Made by a program: the position numbers and the translations under genes. A DNA stretch of 34,718 nt from Luteimonas salinisoli (lineage in GTDB: Bacteria; Pseudomonadota; Gammaproteobacteria; Xanthomonadales; Xanthomonadaceae), in assembly GCF_013425525.1 (NCBI RefSeq), contig NZ_JACCKA010000078.1, positions 1-34,718 of the forward strand, given 5' to 3'. The notes under the pieces are model-generated. The model searched no databases and was not told where the DNA came from. It saw only the letters and a list, made by a program, of their open reading frames with translations. Position 1 is the first letter of the stretch; each line of letters starts with the position of its first letter. Below are positions 1-7,539 of this stretch, in pieces.

Positions 1-1425
1 TTCGGCCCGGCCGCCGGATGGACGTACGGGAACGGCCGTCGCCTCGATCGGGTGCATGATCTGGATTACCGGCCCGCGTCCATCAGCGACCCGGCCGCCG
101 GCGGACTGGATTTCGGCTACAGCTACGATCCGGTCGGCAATCTCACGGCGCTGCACACCGCCGACCTGGCCGAGCCGCCGCGGGCCAGCTTCGACTACGA
201 CCCGCTCGGCCGACTCACCGCCTTCCGCGACGGCGCCGCCAGCACGGCCATTGAGAGCTACGGCTACGACGTCACCGGCAACCGCACCAGCTTCACCAAT
301 GCCGGCGGCAGCCAGGCCTACAGCTATCCGACCGACAGCCACCGGCTCGCCGCCGTGGCCGGCGTGGCCCGCAGCTACGACAACGCCGGCAATACCCTGG
401 CCATCGGCACGGCCAGGGAGTTCGTCTACAACGCCGCAAACCGCATGAGCCAGGCGAAGCAGGGCGGCGCGGTGGCGATGCACTACGTCTACAACGGCAA
501 GGGCGAGCAAGTGCGCAGGCACCTGGGCTCCAGCGACACGACCACGGTCTTCGACGAGGCCGGACGCTGGCTCGGCGACTACGACGCTGCGGGTAACCCG
601 CTGCAGCAGGCGATCTGGTTGGACGACTACCCGGTCGGCCTGCTAGTCGGCGCCTCAGGAATCAATCGCCTCCACTACGTCCAGCCCGATCACCTCGGCA
701 CGCCGCGTGCGGTGATCGATCCGGTGCGTAGCGTGGCCGTATGGAACTGGGACTTGGCCAGCGAGGCTTTCGGCAACAGCCCGCCGAATGAAGATCCGGA
801 TGCCGACGGCACTGGGTTCGTGTTCGATATGCGCTTCCCGGGGCAGCGGTACGATGCGGCGAGCGCGCTCAGCCAGAACTATTTTCGGGACTACGAGCCA
901 GAAACGGGCCGGTACTCGCAGAGCGATCCGATTGGCTTTCAAGGCGGTATAGCAACGTACGGTTACGCTTACAGTAATTCTCTCTTGTGGCAAGACGCCC
1001 GGGGATTGAGCCCCATTACATGTTCAAATATCGAAGCGCATGTAGGCGTAGGGAGCACAGGCACGATCCAATGTGATGGAAGAGGTGGGTACGAGATCGT
1101 CAATTGCGCCAGCCCATGCATGAGAAGTTGCACCCAAGCTCACGAGCAGCAACACATAAGTGACTATGTTGCTCGTTATGGGTCAAGATCGTGTGCGAAC
1201 CGTCGTAGGGGTAGCCTGCCAGACGATGAGAGGGTGGCGCCAAGAGATATGGCTCACTACGATCATTTCAGAGACATGAGCGAATGCAGGGCATATGGTT
1301 TGGGCCTCCAATGCGCAAAGAACATTCTCGACTCTTCTTGCGAATGCAAAGAAGAAGCCGAGCAGGTAATTCGCTCTGCTGAAAGGGAACGGAGGGAATT
1401 GTCGTGCAGCATGTACGGCTTTTAG
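1..1425 (+). CDS. Rhs/YD-repeat protein, 3' part, with C-terminal HExxH toxin-like domain
   Basis: The reading frame is open from the first base, so the gene begins upstream and only its last 474 codons are here. YD repeats (SYDPVGNL, DYDPLGRL, GYDVTGNRT, SYDNAGNT) fill roughly nt 100-600. They are followed by PDHLGTPR, then RFPGQRYD, NYFRDYEPETGRYSQSDPIG and a degenerate DPxGL-like DARGL near nt 1000, the usual end of an Rhs core. Rhs cores form a shell that encloses a variable C-terminal toxin. The tip here (about nt 1012-1422, 136 residues) holds HEQQH at nt 1141-1155, a zinc-metallopeptidase-type motif, a later SECRAY (Glu codon 1282-1284) that could supply a further ligand, and 11 cysteines. 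It is AT-richer than the core: 30 of 60 bases are G/C at 1021-1080 against 46 of 60 at 181-240. Delivery by type VI secretion is inferred. The peptidase call rests on the motif alone. Confidence 0.88.
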   Translation, partial: FGPAAGWTYGNGRRLDRVHDLDYRPASISDPAAGGLDFGYSYDPVGNLTALHTADLAEPPRASFDYDPLGRLTAFRDGAASTAIESYGYDVTGNRTSFTNAGGSQAYSYPTDSHRLAAVAGVARSYDNAGNTLAIGTAREFVYNAANRMSQAKQGGAVAMHYVYNGKGEQVRRHLGSSDTTTVFDEAGRWLGDYDAAGNPLQQAIWLDDYPVGLLVGASGINRLHYVQPDHLGTPRAVIDPVRSVAVWNWDLASEAFGNSPPNEDPDADGTGFVFDMRFPGQRYDAASALSQNYFRDYEPETGRYSQSDPIGFQGGIATYGYAYSNSLLWQDARGLSPITCSNIEAHVGVGSTGTIQCDGRGGYEIVNCASPCMRSCTQAHEQQHISDYVARYGSRSCANRRRGSLPDDERVAPRDMAHYDHFRDMSECRAYGLGLQCAKNILDSSCECKEEAEQVIRSAERERRELSCSMYGF

Positions 1426-1721
1426 TGATGACAATGTTGGTCGGATGCGGCACTGTCGGCGCCGATTCAGGGGGCGAAGTTGCCCGTGAGTTTTGTGAAA
1501 GCGTGGAAATCTCGGAACTCCCCATATCTGCCGAGAGACTGCACTCTAGGATTTCGGATCTAACCGGGTACGAGGAAGGCTATAGAATCCGACGGATCTG
1601 CGTAGCCGATGGGGAGTACCTGATTCGAATCATTCCTCCAGAAGATCGGCGCCATGGAATATTTACCGTCCTTCTGGTGATGAATGATTCGGGAGAAATC
1701 AGTGTTGTGCCTTCGGAGTGA
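1404..1721 (+). CDS. Small predicted lipoprotein, candidate immunity protein to the Rhs tip
   Basis: This encodes 105 residues. The GTG start at 1404 is chosen because GGAGG at 1391-1395 lies eight bases upstream, inside the end of the Rhs gene; the two genes overlap by 22 bases. The N-terminus is a short hydrophobic stretch with one Arg and ends in LVGC, a lipobox with Cys15 as the predicted lipidation site, so the mature protein would be anchored in the periplasm. The remaining 90 residues are acidic and match no family I know. Base composition stays low (32 of 60 G/C at 1501-1560), like the toxin tip. Position, overlap and likely periplasmic location fit an immunity protein for an extracytoplasmic toxin, but that is inference. 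The signal segment is short for a lipoprotein (14 residues before Cys), so processing is uncertain. Confidence 0.72.
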   Translation: MQHVRLLVMTMLVGCGTVGADSGGEVAREFCESVEISELPISAERLHSRISDLTGYEEGYRIRRICVADGEYLIRIIPPEDRRHGIFTVLLVMNDSGEISVVPSE

Positions 1722-1763
1722 CCGAGCGTCCTTGAGGTACGTCGATCGTTGCAGAGAGTGGAT

Positions 1764-3278
1764 ATGGCAAGGCGCCTGACGTCGATAGCGACATCGTTGC
1801 TGCTGCTCTCGGCCGGCGTTGCTTGCAAGTCGAAGGACATCGACCCCGCCAGCGGGGTTTCCGTGCACGAAGCCTGGTATGCCGCGGCGGAAAAGGCCGA
1901 AGCCAGGAGCGATCGGCTCAAGCGCTGCACCAGCGCTCCGAATCCGCCGGGGCTCGAATGGTCCCGTTCGATCGTCCGCGCGTTGTGCGGCGACAACCGC
2001 ACCCTGGTGATCGAGGCCGAGGAGCTGCGCGATCGCATCGAGCGTGCCGACTGGAGCGGGCTCCATTCGCTGTACGCGGGATACCTGCGGCGCCATCATT
2101 CGGGCGCCGATCCGGAGCGGCTGCTGTACCGAGCGTTTCGCACGGCCGGCTGGTCCGGGCCCGAGGAACTCGATGAGTACAGCAGGCGCTGGTCGGAGGC
2201 CGCTCCCGACGATCCGTATGCGTCGACTCTGCGCGCCAAGGTCCTGATGGAGCAGGCCTGGGCGATTCGGGGCGAGCGACCCGCGAGGGAGATCCCCAGG
2301 GAGCGCCTGGACGCCGTACGCCGATTGGCCGGGGAAAGCAGCGCGCTGGCCGAGCGCGCGATTCTGGCCGAGCCCGGGCTGCTTCCGGCCCACATGGAGT
2401 TGTTGCGCGCCCTTGCACTGAGCGGCGGGAGGGGGCGTTCGGCGGAGGTGCTGGCCAAGGCGGTGGACGTCTCGCCGTCCAACTACTACGTGCGCCAGAC
2501 CGCCATCCACTTTCTCTCCCCGAACTGGGGTGGGAGCATGGAGCGGATCGACGCGGTGATTCGCGACGCGCAGGCGTACGGCGAGCGCAATCCGAGACTC
2601 GCGCTGCTGAAGGTCGAGCGCGATTCGTATGAAGGCGCACAGCTCAGCCACCGCCGGCAGTTCGGTCCGGCGCTCGACGCCTATCGTCGCGCGTTGGCCG
2701 GCGGCCCGGAGTACTCGACCATCGAGTCTGCGGCCTGGGTGGCGGACATGGCCGGTCGCCACGCGGAAGCGGCGATGCTGGGGAGCCAGCTGCTGCGGTT
2801 CGCGGGAAACACGGCGGAGCGCCTGGCCAGCCGCGCGTATTCCTGGGAAAAGATGGACGAATGGCAGCGGGCGCTTCGCGACTACGCGGGCGCGGCGCAG
2901 CGGGATCCCGGGAATGCCGCGCACCCGTACCGGATGGCGTCCATTCACCACCGGCGCCAGAATTTCGATCTGGCCGAACAGCAGTATCTGAGAACCCTGG
3001 AACTGGACCCCGAGCATACCGAGGCTCTCAGGGGCGTCTGCCGGATGTGGGTCCATCTCACCCTGGAGCCGGGAATGGCCGAGCCGTACGCGGCGCGGCT
3101 GACCCGCCTGCTTCCCGAAGACCCGGATGCCTGGCTGCTGCTCGCCAACGTCCAGCACAGCCTGAAGCGCCCCGAAGTGCACGCGACCGCGCGCAGGTTC
3201 CTCGAACTCGCTCCGGCGGATGATCCGGAGTTCCGCGATCCGATCGCCAACATCATGCGGTTTCTAGGCGAGGAGTAG
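1764..3278 (+). CDS. TPR-repeat protein, probably exported
   Basis: From ATG 1764 the protein has 504 residues. It opens MARRLTSIATSLLLLSAGVA followed by CKSK, a signal peptide whose end looks like a lipobox but has Gly instead of Leu at -3, so it may be a lipoprotein or a cleaved secreted protein. The C-terminal half holds at least three TPR-like helix pairs (for example around ALRDYAGAAQRDPGNAAHPY and LAEQQYLRTLELDPEHTEAL), which normally form protein-binding superhelices. A TTG at 1749 would add five residues, but ATG 1764 has a weak purine tract just upstream and places the Arg pair at the start of the signal. GC content returns to the genomic level here. It lies 42 bases after the small lipoprotein; a link with the Rhs locus is possible but unsupported by composition. 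Partner and function are unknown. Confidence 0.82.
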   Translation: MARRLTSIATSLLLLSAGVACKSKDIDPASGVSVHEAWYAAAEKAEARSDRLKRCTSAPNPPGLEWSRSIVRALCGDNRTLVIEAEELRDRIERADWSGLHSLYAGYLRRHHSGADPERLLYRAFRTAGWSGPEELDEYSRRWSEAAPDDPYASTLRAKVLMEQAWAIRGERPAREIPRERLDAVRRLAGESSALAERAILAEPGLLPAHMELLRALALSGGRGRSAEVLAKAVDVSPSNYYVRQTAIHFLSPNWGGSMERIDAVIRDAQAYGERNPRLALLKVERDSYEGAQLSHRRQFGPALDAYRRALAGGPEYSTIESAAWVADMAGRHAEAAMLGSQLLRFAGNTAERLASRAYSWEKMDEWQRALRDYAGAAQRDPGNAAHPYRMASIHHRRQNFDLAEQQYLRTLELDPEHTEALRGVCRMWVHLTLEPGMAEPYAARLTRLLPEDPDAWLLLANVQHSLKRPEVHATARRFLELAPADDPEFRDPIANIMRFLGEE

Positions 3279-3337
3279 CCTGGCCTGCCCGTTCTCGTGT
3301 GCAATGATCGGACCTGTTCCGTCGTGCGAGCGCGTCC

Positions 3338-4447
3338 ATGGCCCTCTCAACCCTGCTGTCCGAACCCGTTCTGCTGCTCGATGCCGCTCGGGCCCGGCAT
3401 AACCTCGAGCGCATGGCGGAGCGCGCTGCCGCCGCGGGGGTGCGCCTGCGCCCGCATTTCAAGACGCACCAAAGCCATGAGGTCGGGCGCTGGTTCCGCG
3501 AGGTCGGGGTCGAGGAGATCACGGTGTCGTCGCTGGCGATGGCGGAGTACTTCGCGGAGGACGGCTGGCGCGACATCACGCTGGCGTTCCCGTTCCATCC
3601 GGGGATGCGCGAGCGGGTCGAGGCGCTGGCGGCGCGGGTCGCCTTCGGCATCGTGTTGGCGGACGCGCAGGCGCTCGACGGCGTGCGGTTCTCCGCGCCG
3701 GTGGATGCCTGGCTGAAGATCGACGTGGGGACCCACCGTACCGGGCTCGATCCGGACGATGCAGATGGATTGCGGGCGCTGGCCGCCTCGGTGGCCGGGC
3801 GTGGCGATGTCCGCCTGCGCGGGCTGCTCGCCCATGCCGGCCACAGCTACGCGGCGCGCGGCGTTCGCGAGATCGCTGCGGTGCACGAGCAGACGCTGTC
3901 GCTGCTCGGGCGGCTGCGCGACGAGCTGGCCGGCTGCGGGCCGCTTGAGATCTCGGTCGGCGACACGCCGACCTGCTCGATCGCCGAGGCCTTTCCCGGC
4001 GCGGGCGAGATCCGGCCGGGCAACTTCGTGTTCTACGACCTGATGCAGTGGCAGATCGGCGCCTGCGGGGTGGAGGACATCGCCGTGGCGATGGCCTGCC
4101 CGGTGGTGGCGCGGCATCCCGGCCGCGGGGAGCTGGTGGTGCACGGCGGGGCGGTGCATTTCTCGAAGGACGCGATGGAGTTCGAAGGCGAGCGGATCTT
4201 CGGGCTGGCGGTCGAGCGGACTTCCGATGGCTGGGGCGAGCTGCGGCCGGACGTGCGCCTGGTCAGGCTGTCGCAGGAACACGGAATCGTCGCCGCGCCG
4301 GCCGACGTCGTCGTGCGCACGCGTCCGGGCGACAGCTTGCTGTTCCTGCCGGTGCATTCCTGCCTGACCGCGGATGCGATGGGGCGGTACCGGACGCTTG
4401 CGGGGGAGACGCTGGGGATGATGGGTAGAGGCGCTGGAGGCGGATAG
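3338..4447 (+). CDS. PLP-dependent D-threonine aldolase / D-serine dehydratase-type enzyme
   Basis: This 369-residue protein has the fold-type III alanine-racemase N-terminal barrel followed by a D-serine-dehydratase-like C-terminal domain. RPHFKTHQ near the start places the PLP lysine at K42, the hallmark of the DSD1/D-threonine aldolase group, and VHSC (H340, C342) near the C-terminus matches the metal-binding HxC pair of that group. Family members cleave D-threonine and other D-3-hydroxyamino acids to glycine and an aldehyde, or dehydrate D-serine, using PLP and a divalent metal. Which substrate applies here cannot be read from sequence. No signal peptide is seen, so the enzyme should be cytoplasmic. 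It starts 59 bases after the TPR gene and converges with the DUF72 gene beyond a repeat element. Confidence 0.85.
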   Translation: MALSTLLSEPVLLLDAARARHNLERMAERAAAAGVRLRPHFKTHQSHEVGRWFREVGVEEITVSSLAMAEYFAEDGWRDITLAFPFHPGMRERVEALAARVAFGIVLADAQALDGVRFSAPVDAWLKIDVGTHRTGLDPDDADGLRALAASVAGRGDVRLRGLLAHAGHSYAARGVREIAAVHEQTLSLLGRLRDELAGCGPLEISVGDTPTCSIAEAFPGAGEIRPGNFVFYDLMQWQIGACGVEDIAVAMACPVVARHPGRGELVVHGGAVHFSKDAMEFEGERIFGLAVERTSDGWGELRPDVRLVRLSQEHGIVAAPADVVVRTRPGDSLLFLPVHSCLTADAMGRYRTLAGETLGMMGRGAGGG

Positions 4448-4449
4448 GT

Positions 4450-4475
4450 CGGGTCTCGACTTCCGTCGCTCCCAC
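4450..4475 (-). repeat. REP-like palindrome, GTGGGAGCG variant
   Basis: Read on the minus strand the element begins GTGGGAGCGACGGAAGTCGA and continues GACCCG. CGAC-GGAA-GTCG forms the stem-loop. It resembles the GTAGGAGCG family elsewhere in the window and nearly matches a copy at 34582-34609. It lies between two convergent genes, a common place for REP elements, and could help end transcription from both sides. Confidence 0.5.
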
Positions 4476-4589
4476 GGGGAGTGGGGTGCATCGCGATTCG
4501 GTGCGCTTCATTTGAACGGCTGTGCCGCGGCATCCATCGGTTCCCATTGGGTGGGTGCTTCGCGACTTCGGCCCGGTCGACCATCTCGA

Positions 4590-5504
4590 TCAGGACTTGC
4601 GCAGCCGCGCCTCGACCTTCTGCGCGAGTGACTTCGCGTCGTACGGGGCGTGCACCTTGATGTCGTTGTCGAAGTAGCAGTACACGTCGCGCGGGCGGCG
4701 TGGGACCGCGCCGTCGACGACGCGCCGCGCGCCCTGCGGCTGGGTGCCGCGGGCCCAGGCGGCGATGCGCCGCGCCCAGTCGTCGAGGGCGTCGTCGCCA
4801 TAGCCGCTGGCGTAGAGCTCCTTGTCGCCGTGCAGGCGCAGGTACATGAAGTCTGCAGTGACGTCCTCGAGCAGCGGCCATTTTCCGGCGGTGTCGGCCA
4901 CCACCAGGGCCACGTTGTGCGCGCGCAGCAGTTCGATGAAGCCGCGGTCGCGGAAGCTTTCGTGGCGCACTTCCATCGCGTGCCGCAGCGGCCGCTCGTG
5001 GTCGATCGAGAGCGCGCTGCGGCCGCGCATGCGTGCGGTTTCGCGGCGCCGGGCCAGGCGCAGGGCGGCGCCGGTGTCTTGCGGGAGCGACTGCAGGAAG
5101 ACGCGCATCCGTTCCTCCTCGTAGCGGAAGTTCGGCGGCAGCTGCCACAGCAGCGGGCCCAGCTTCGGGCCCAGTGCCAGCAGCCCCGAAGCGAGGAAGT
5201 TGGCCAGCGCCTGGTCCGCGTCGCGCAGGCGCCGGAGGTGGGTGATGAAGCGGTTGCCCTTGACTGCGAAGACGAAATCGTCCGGCGTCTCCTCGTGCCA
5301 CAGCCGGAAGCTGTCCGGTCGCTGCAGGGAGTAGAAGGTGCCGTTGATCTCGATGGTCGGGAAGCTGCAGGCGGCGTATTCGAGCTCGCGCCGCTGCGCC
5401 AGGCCCTTCGGATAGAACTTGCCGCGCCAAGGCGCATAGCGCCAGCCGGAGATGCCGATGCGGACGGTGCCGGGGGCCGAGTCGGTCCTTTCGGTCTTGC
5501 TCAT
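4590..5504 (-). CDS. DUF72 (YecE-like) family protein
   Basis: This is a 304-residue cytoplasmic protein beginning MSKTERTDS. It shows the DUF72 signature: RIGISGWRYAPWRGKFYP at the N-terminus, EINGTFYSLQRPDSF, and near the C-terminus DVYCYFDNDIKVHAPYDA. The family folds as a TIM-like barrel; no reaction is firmly established, so none is assigned. The frame stays open upstream for 75 more codons, but that stretch looks like random high-GC translation and conserved sequence begins only after the chosen ATG. No clear ribosome binding site is visible. It is transcribed alone, converging with the PLP enzyme gene. Confidence 0.88.
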   Translation of the reverse strand: MSKTERTDSAPGTVRIGISGWRYAPWRGKFYPKGLAQRRELEYAACSFPTIEINGTFYSLQRPDSFRLWHEETPDDFVFAVKGNRFITHLRRLRDADQALANFLASGLLALGPKLGPLLWQLPPNFRYEEERMRVFLQSLPQDTGAALRLARRRETARMRGRSALSIDHERPLRHAMEVRHESFRDRGFIELLRAHNVALVVADTAGKWPLLEDVTADFMYLRLHGDKELYASGYGDDALDDWARRIAAWARGTQPQGARRVVDGAVPRRPRDVYCYFDNDIKVHAPYDAKSLAQKVEARLRKS

Positions 5505-5997
5505 GTTCGTTGCTGGGAGGATCCGTCGAATGCCGGCCGGAATCGGCTCCACGCTCGCGGTGCTCGGCGGGCAGCGACCGGTTCCTGCGGCCGGGTGGCG
5601 TGCGGCGCCGCCCCCGGGTGCGGCGGAAAAGGGGTGCCCCGGTAACTCGGAGAGCGACGCTGCCAGGGCGATCAGGGTGGTTGCCGGAGCGGCAAGCGCC
5701 CGTGAAACCAGCGCGTGCCTGTGGTCCACCCCGGCGGCGCTGCGCCCGGGCGCGCGGCAGGATCTTCCGGTGACGGCGCGGTGATGGCCGGCACATTCGT
5801 CGGCGTCGGTCTTCGCGCGCTTGGCGCGCTCCTACGAGGACAGCGCCGTTCTCGCATCGCGGCGGCCCGGCAGGCACGGGGTCGCGCGGGGCGGGATGGG
5901 GCATGGGGGCTGCAATGCTCCGTTCCCCGGGGGTTGATGCCGTTTTTACCGCCGCGGTGCACAATGGCGGTCTTCATCCCCCGGAACGGAGACCGCA
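5505..5997. other. Intergenic region between divergent DUF72 and sodA genes
   Basis: These 493 bases show no convincing gene on either strand. The region should hold the promoters of both divergent genes. It contains one REP-type element (5812-5835) and, close to sodA, a CACAAT hexamer at 5960-5965 that could be a -10 box, although no -35 at proper spacing is visible. The sodA ribosome binding site (GGAGA) lies just before its ATG. Confidence 0.6.
5812..5835 (-). repeat. GTAGGAGCG-type REP copy
   Basis: On the minus strand this reads GTAGGAGCGCGCCAAGCGCG and then CGAA. It matches the window-wide consensus GTAGGAGCG-N6-7-CGCGAA in length (24 bases) and both ends, with a GCGCGC-TTG-GCGCGC stem. 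It is a single copy inside the DUF72/sodA intergenic region. Confidence 0.6.
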
Positions 5998-6621
5998 ATG
6001 GCCCACACCCTTCCCGACCTGCCGTACGCATACGACGCGCTCGAGCCGCATATCGACGCGCAGACGATGGAAATCCACCACACCAAGCACCACCAGACCT
6101 ACATCAACAACCTCAACGACGCGATCAAGGACACCGACTACGCGGACACGCCGATCGAGCAGCTGATCGCCGACATCGACGCGCTTCCGGAGAAGCTGCG
6201 CAAGCCGGTGCGCAACAACGGCGGCGGCCACGCCAACCACTCGCTGTTCTGGACGGTGATGTCCACCGACGGCGGCGGCAAGCCGGGCGGCGAGGTGGCC
6301 AAGCGCATCGAGAGCGACCTGGGCGGCTTCGACGCCTTCAAGGAAGCCTTCGCCACCGCGGCCAAGGGCCGGTTCGGCAGCGGCTGGGCCTGGCTGGTGG
6401 TCGGCAAGGACGGCAAGGTGGCGGTGGAGGACACCGGCAACCAGGACAGCCCGCTGATGAAGGGCATCGGTTCCGGCAACACCCCGATCCTGGGGCTGGA
6501 CGTCTGGGAGCACGCCTATTACCTGAAGTACCAGAACCGCCGTCCGGACTACATTTCGGCGTTCTTCAACGTGATCGACTGGAACGAGGTGGAGCGCCGC
6601 TACCGCGCCGCGGTGGGCTGA
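5998..6621 (+). CDS. sodA: Superoxide dismutase, Mn-type
   Basis: This 207-residue enzyme converts superoxide to O2 and H2O2. The four metal ligands of the Mn/Fe family are present: H27 (IHHTKHH), H81 (GHANHSLFW), D168 and H172 (DVWEHAYY). GG before the second ligand motif and the Gln in TGNQDSP are the residues that favour Mn over Fe, so Mn or cambialistic use is expected. There is no signal peptide, so it acts in the cytoplasm. The start is supported by GGAGA a few bases upstream. It stands alone: a large intergenic region precedes it and a hairpin terminator follows at 6645. Confidence 0.96.
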   Translation: MAHTLPDLPYAYDALEPHIDAQTMEIHHTKHHQTYINNLNDAIKDTDYADTPIEQLIADIDALPEKLRKPVRNNGGGHANHSLFWTVMSTDGGGKPGGEVAKRIESDLGGFDAFKEAFATAAKGRFGSGWAWLVVGKDGKVAVEDTGNQDSPLMKGIGSGNTPILGLDVWEHAYYLKYQNRRPDYISAFFNVIDWNEVERRYRAAVG

Positions 6622-6644
6622 GCCCGCGCTGCCAGTGTTTCGAC

Positions 6645-6675
6645 GAAAGCCGGGCTCGCCCCGGCTTTCTTCTTG
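6645..6675 (+). terminator. Rho-independent terminator of sodA
   Basis: GAAAGCCGG at 6645-6653 pairs perfectly with CCGGCTTTC at 6661-6669 across a seven-base loop, followed by TTCTTGT. It begins 24 bases after the sodA stop codon. The T tract is short, but the hairpin is strong and correctly placed. Confidence 0.75.
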
Positions 6676-6786
6676 TCGCATCCCGATTTCGGAGCCGCAG
6701 TTGCTCGCTTGCAGGGCGAGCTGCGGTCGCGATGCGGCAGGAGGCTTCGGTGGAATCGGCGGTGGCACGGGGGTGCCGGCAGCGGC

Positions 6787-6976
6787 GCCGGCTTTCGCGT
6801 GGATGGCACGCTCCTACGGGGCACGTCCGACCGATGGATGCCGCGGGATTTACGGATCCCGTAGGAGCGACCCATGGTCGCGAAGGCCGCGTGCGGCTCC
6901 GGCCGCGTTGGCGGTGATTCCGGGTGTGGCCCACCACGCCGGCTTTCGCGTGGATGGCACGCTCCTACGGGGCACG
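6787..6976. repeat. Cluster of three GTAGGAGCG-type REP elements
   Basis: The 447-base gap between sodA and the FKBP gene has no gene; its middle is a repeat cluster. A 39-base sequence occurs identically at 6787-6825 and 6938-6976 (minus orientation), each containing the 24-base core that begins GTAGGAGCGTGCC and ends ACGCGAA. Between them, at 6861-6884, a plus-strand copy begins GTAGGAGCGACC and ends GGTCGCGAA. The arrangement is therefore minus, plus, minus, as in composite REP elements. Each core can fold as a small stem-loop. The remainder of the gap (6676-6786 and 6977-7068) shows nothing recognisable. Confidence 0.8.
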
Positions 6977-7068
6977 GCTGCCGATGGCCGGGCGGGCGGA
7001 GTCCTGGACTTGCGCCGCCGTTTGCCGCCGCGCGAAGATGCCGGCGGTTCCCTACTGACTGACGAGAC

Positions 7069-7527
7069 ATGGAAATCGCGAACCGGCGGGTCGGCACCAT
7101 CCACTTCACCCTCAAGGACGAGGACGGGCGGCAGATCGCCAGTACCCGCGGCCGCGAGCCGCTGGTCTACATCCACGGCACCGGCAGCATCGTACGCGGG
7201 CTGGAGGAGGCGCTGGAGGGGCGCAGCGCCGGCGACCGCTTCGAAGTGACCGTCCCGCCGGAGGCCGGCTTCGGCCCGCGCCATCCGGAACTCGTGCAGA
7301 CCCTGCCGCGGGACGTCTATACCGGCACCGGGCAGCCGGAAGCCGGCGGCAGGCTGGAGGCGCAGACCGCCCGCGGTCCGCTGGAGGTCGTGATCACCGC
7401 GGTAGAGGGCGACACCATCACCGTCGACGGCAACAACCCGCTCGCCGGGCGGCCGTTCGTGGCCGAGGTGGAGGTGATGGACGTCCGCCTGGCCAGCCCG
7501 GAAGAACTGCAGTTCGGCCTCGGCTGA
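7069..7527 (+). CDS. FKBP-type peptidyl-prolyl isomerase, SlyD-like, without metal-binding tail
   Basis: This 152-residue protein has the bacterial SlyD/FKBP organisation: FTLKDEDGRQIAST at the start, YIHGTGSIVRGLEEALEG, an inserted flap domain in the middle, and DGNNPLAGR (family DGNHPLAG). Such proteins catalyse cis-trans isomerisation of Xaa-Pro bonds and act as chaperones in the cytoplasm. It ends soon after the FKBP core, so the His/Cys-rich nickel-binding tail of E. coli SlyD is absent and a nickel role is unlikely. The membrane-protein gene starts 12 bases downstream, suggesting co-transcription. Confidence 0.9.
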   Translation: MEIANRRVGTIHFTLKDEDGRQIASTRGREPLVYIHGTGSIVRGLEEALEGRSAGDRFEVTVPPEAGFGPRHPELVQTLPRDVYTGTGQPEAGGRLEAQTARGPLEVVITAVEGDTITVDGNNPLAGRPFVAEVEVMDVRLASPEELQFGLG

Positions 7528-7539
7528 GCGGAGCGGATC

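Noticed and set aside
1560..3182. Minus-strand open frame of 540 codons
   Set aside because: It is antisense to the TPR gene, which has a signal peptide and recognisable repeats; the antisense product has no family features.
4033..5964. Long minus-strand open frame of over 600 codons
   Set aside because: It is an alternate frame of the DUF72 gene and antisense to the PLP enzyme, low-complexity Arg/Ala/Pro translation typical of high-GC DNA.
5934..5965. TTGATG and CACAAT as a sigma-70 promoter of sodA
   Set aside because: The spacing is 20 bases, too long for a confident pair; only the -10-like hexamer is mentioned.
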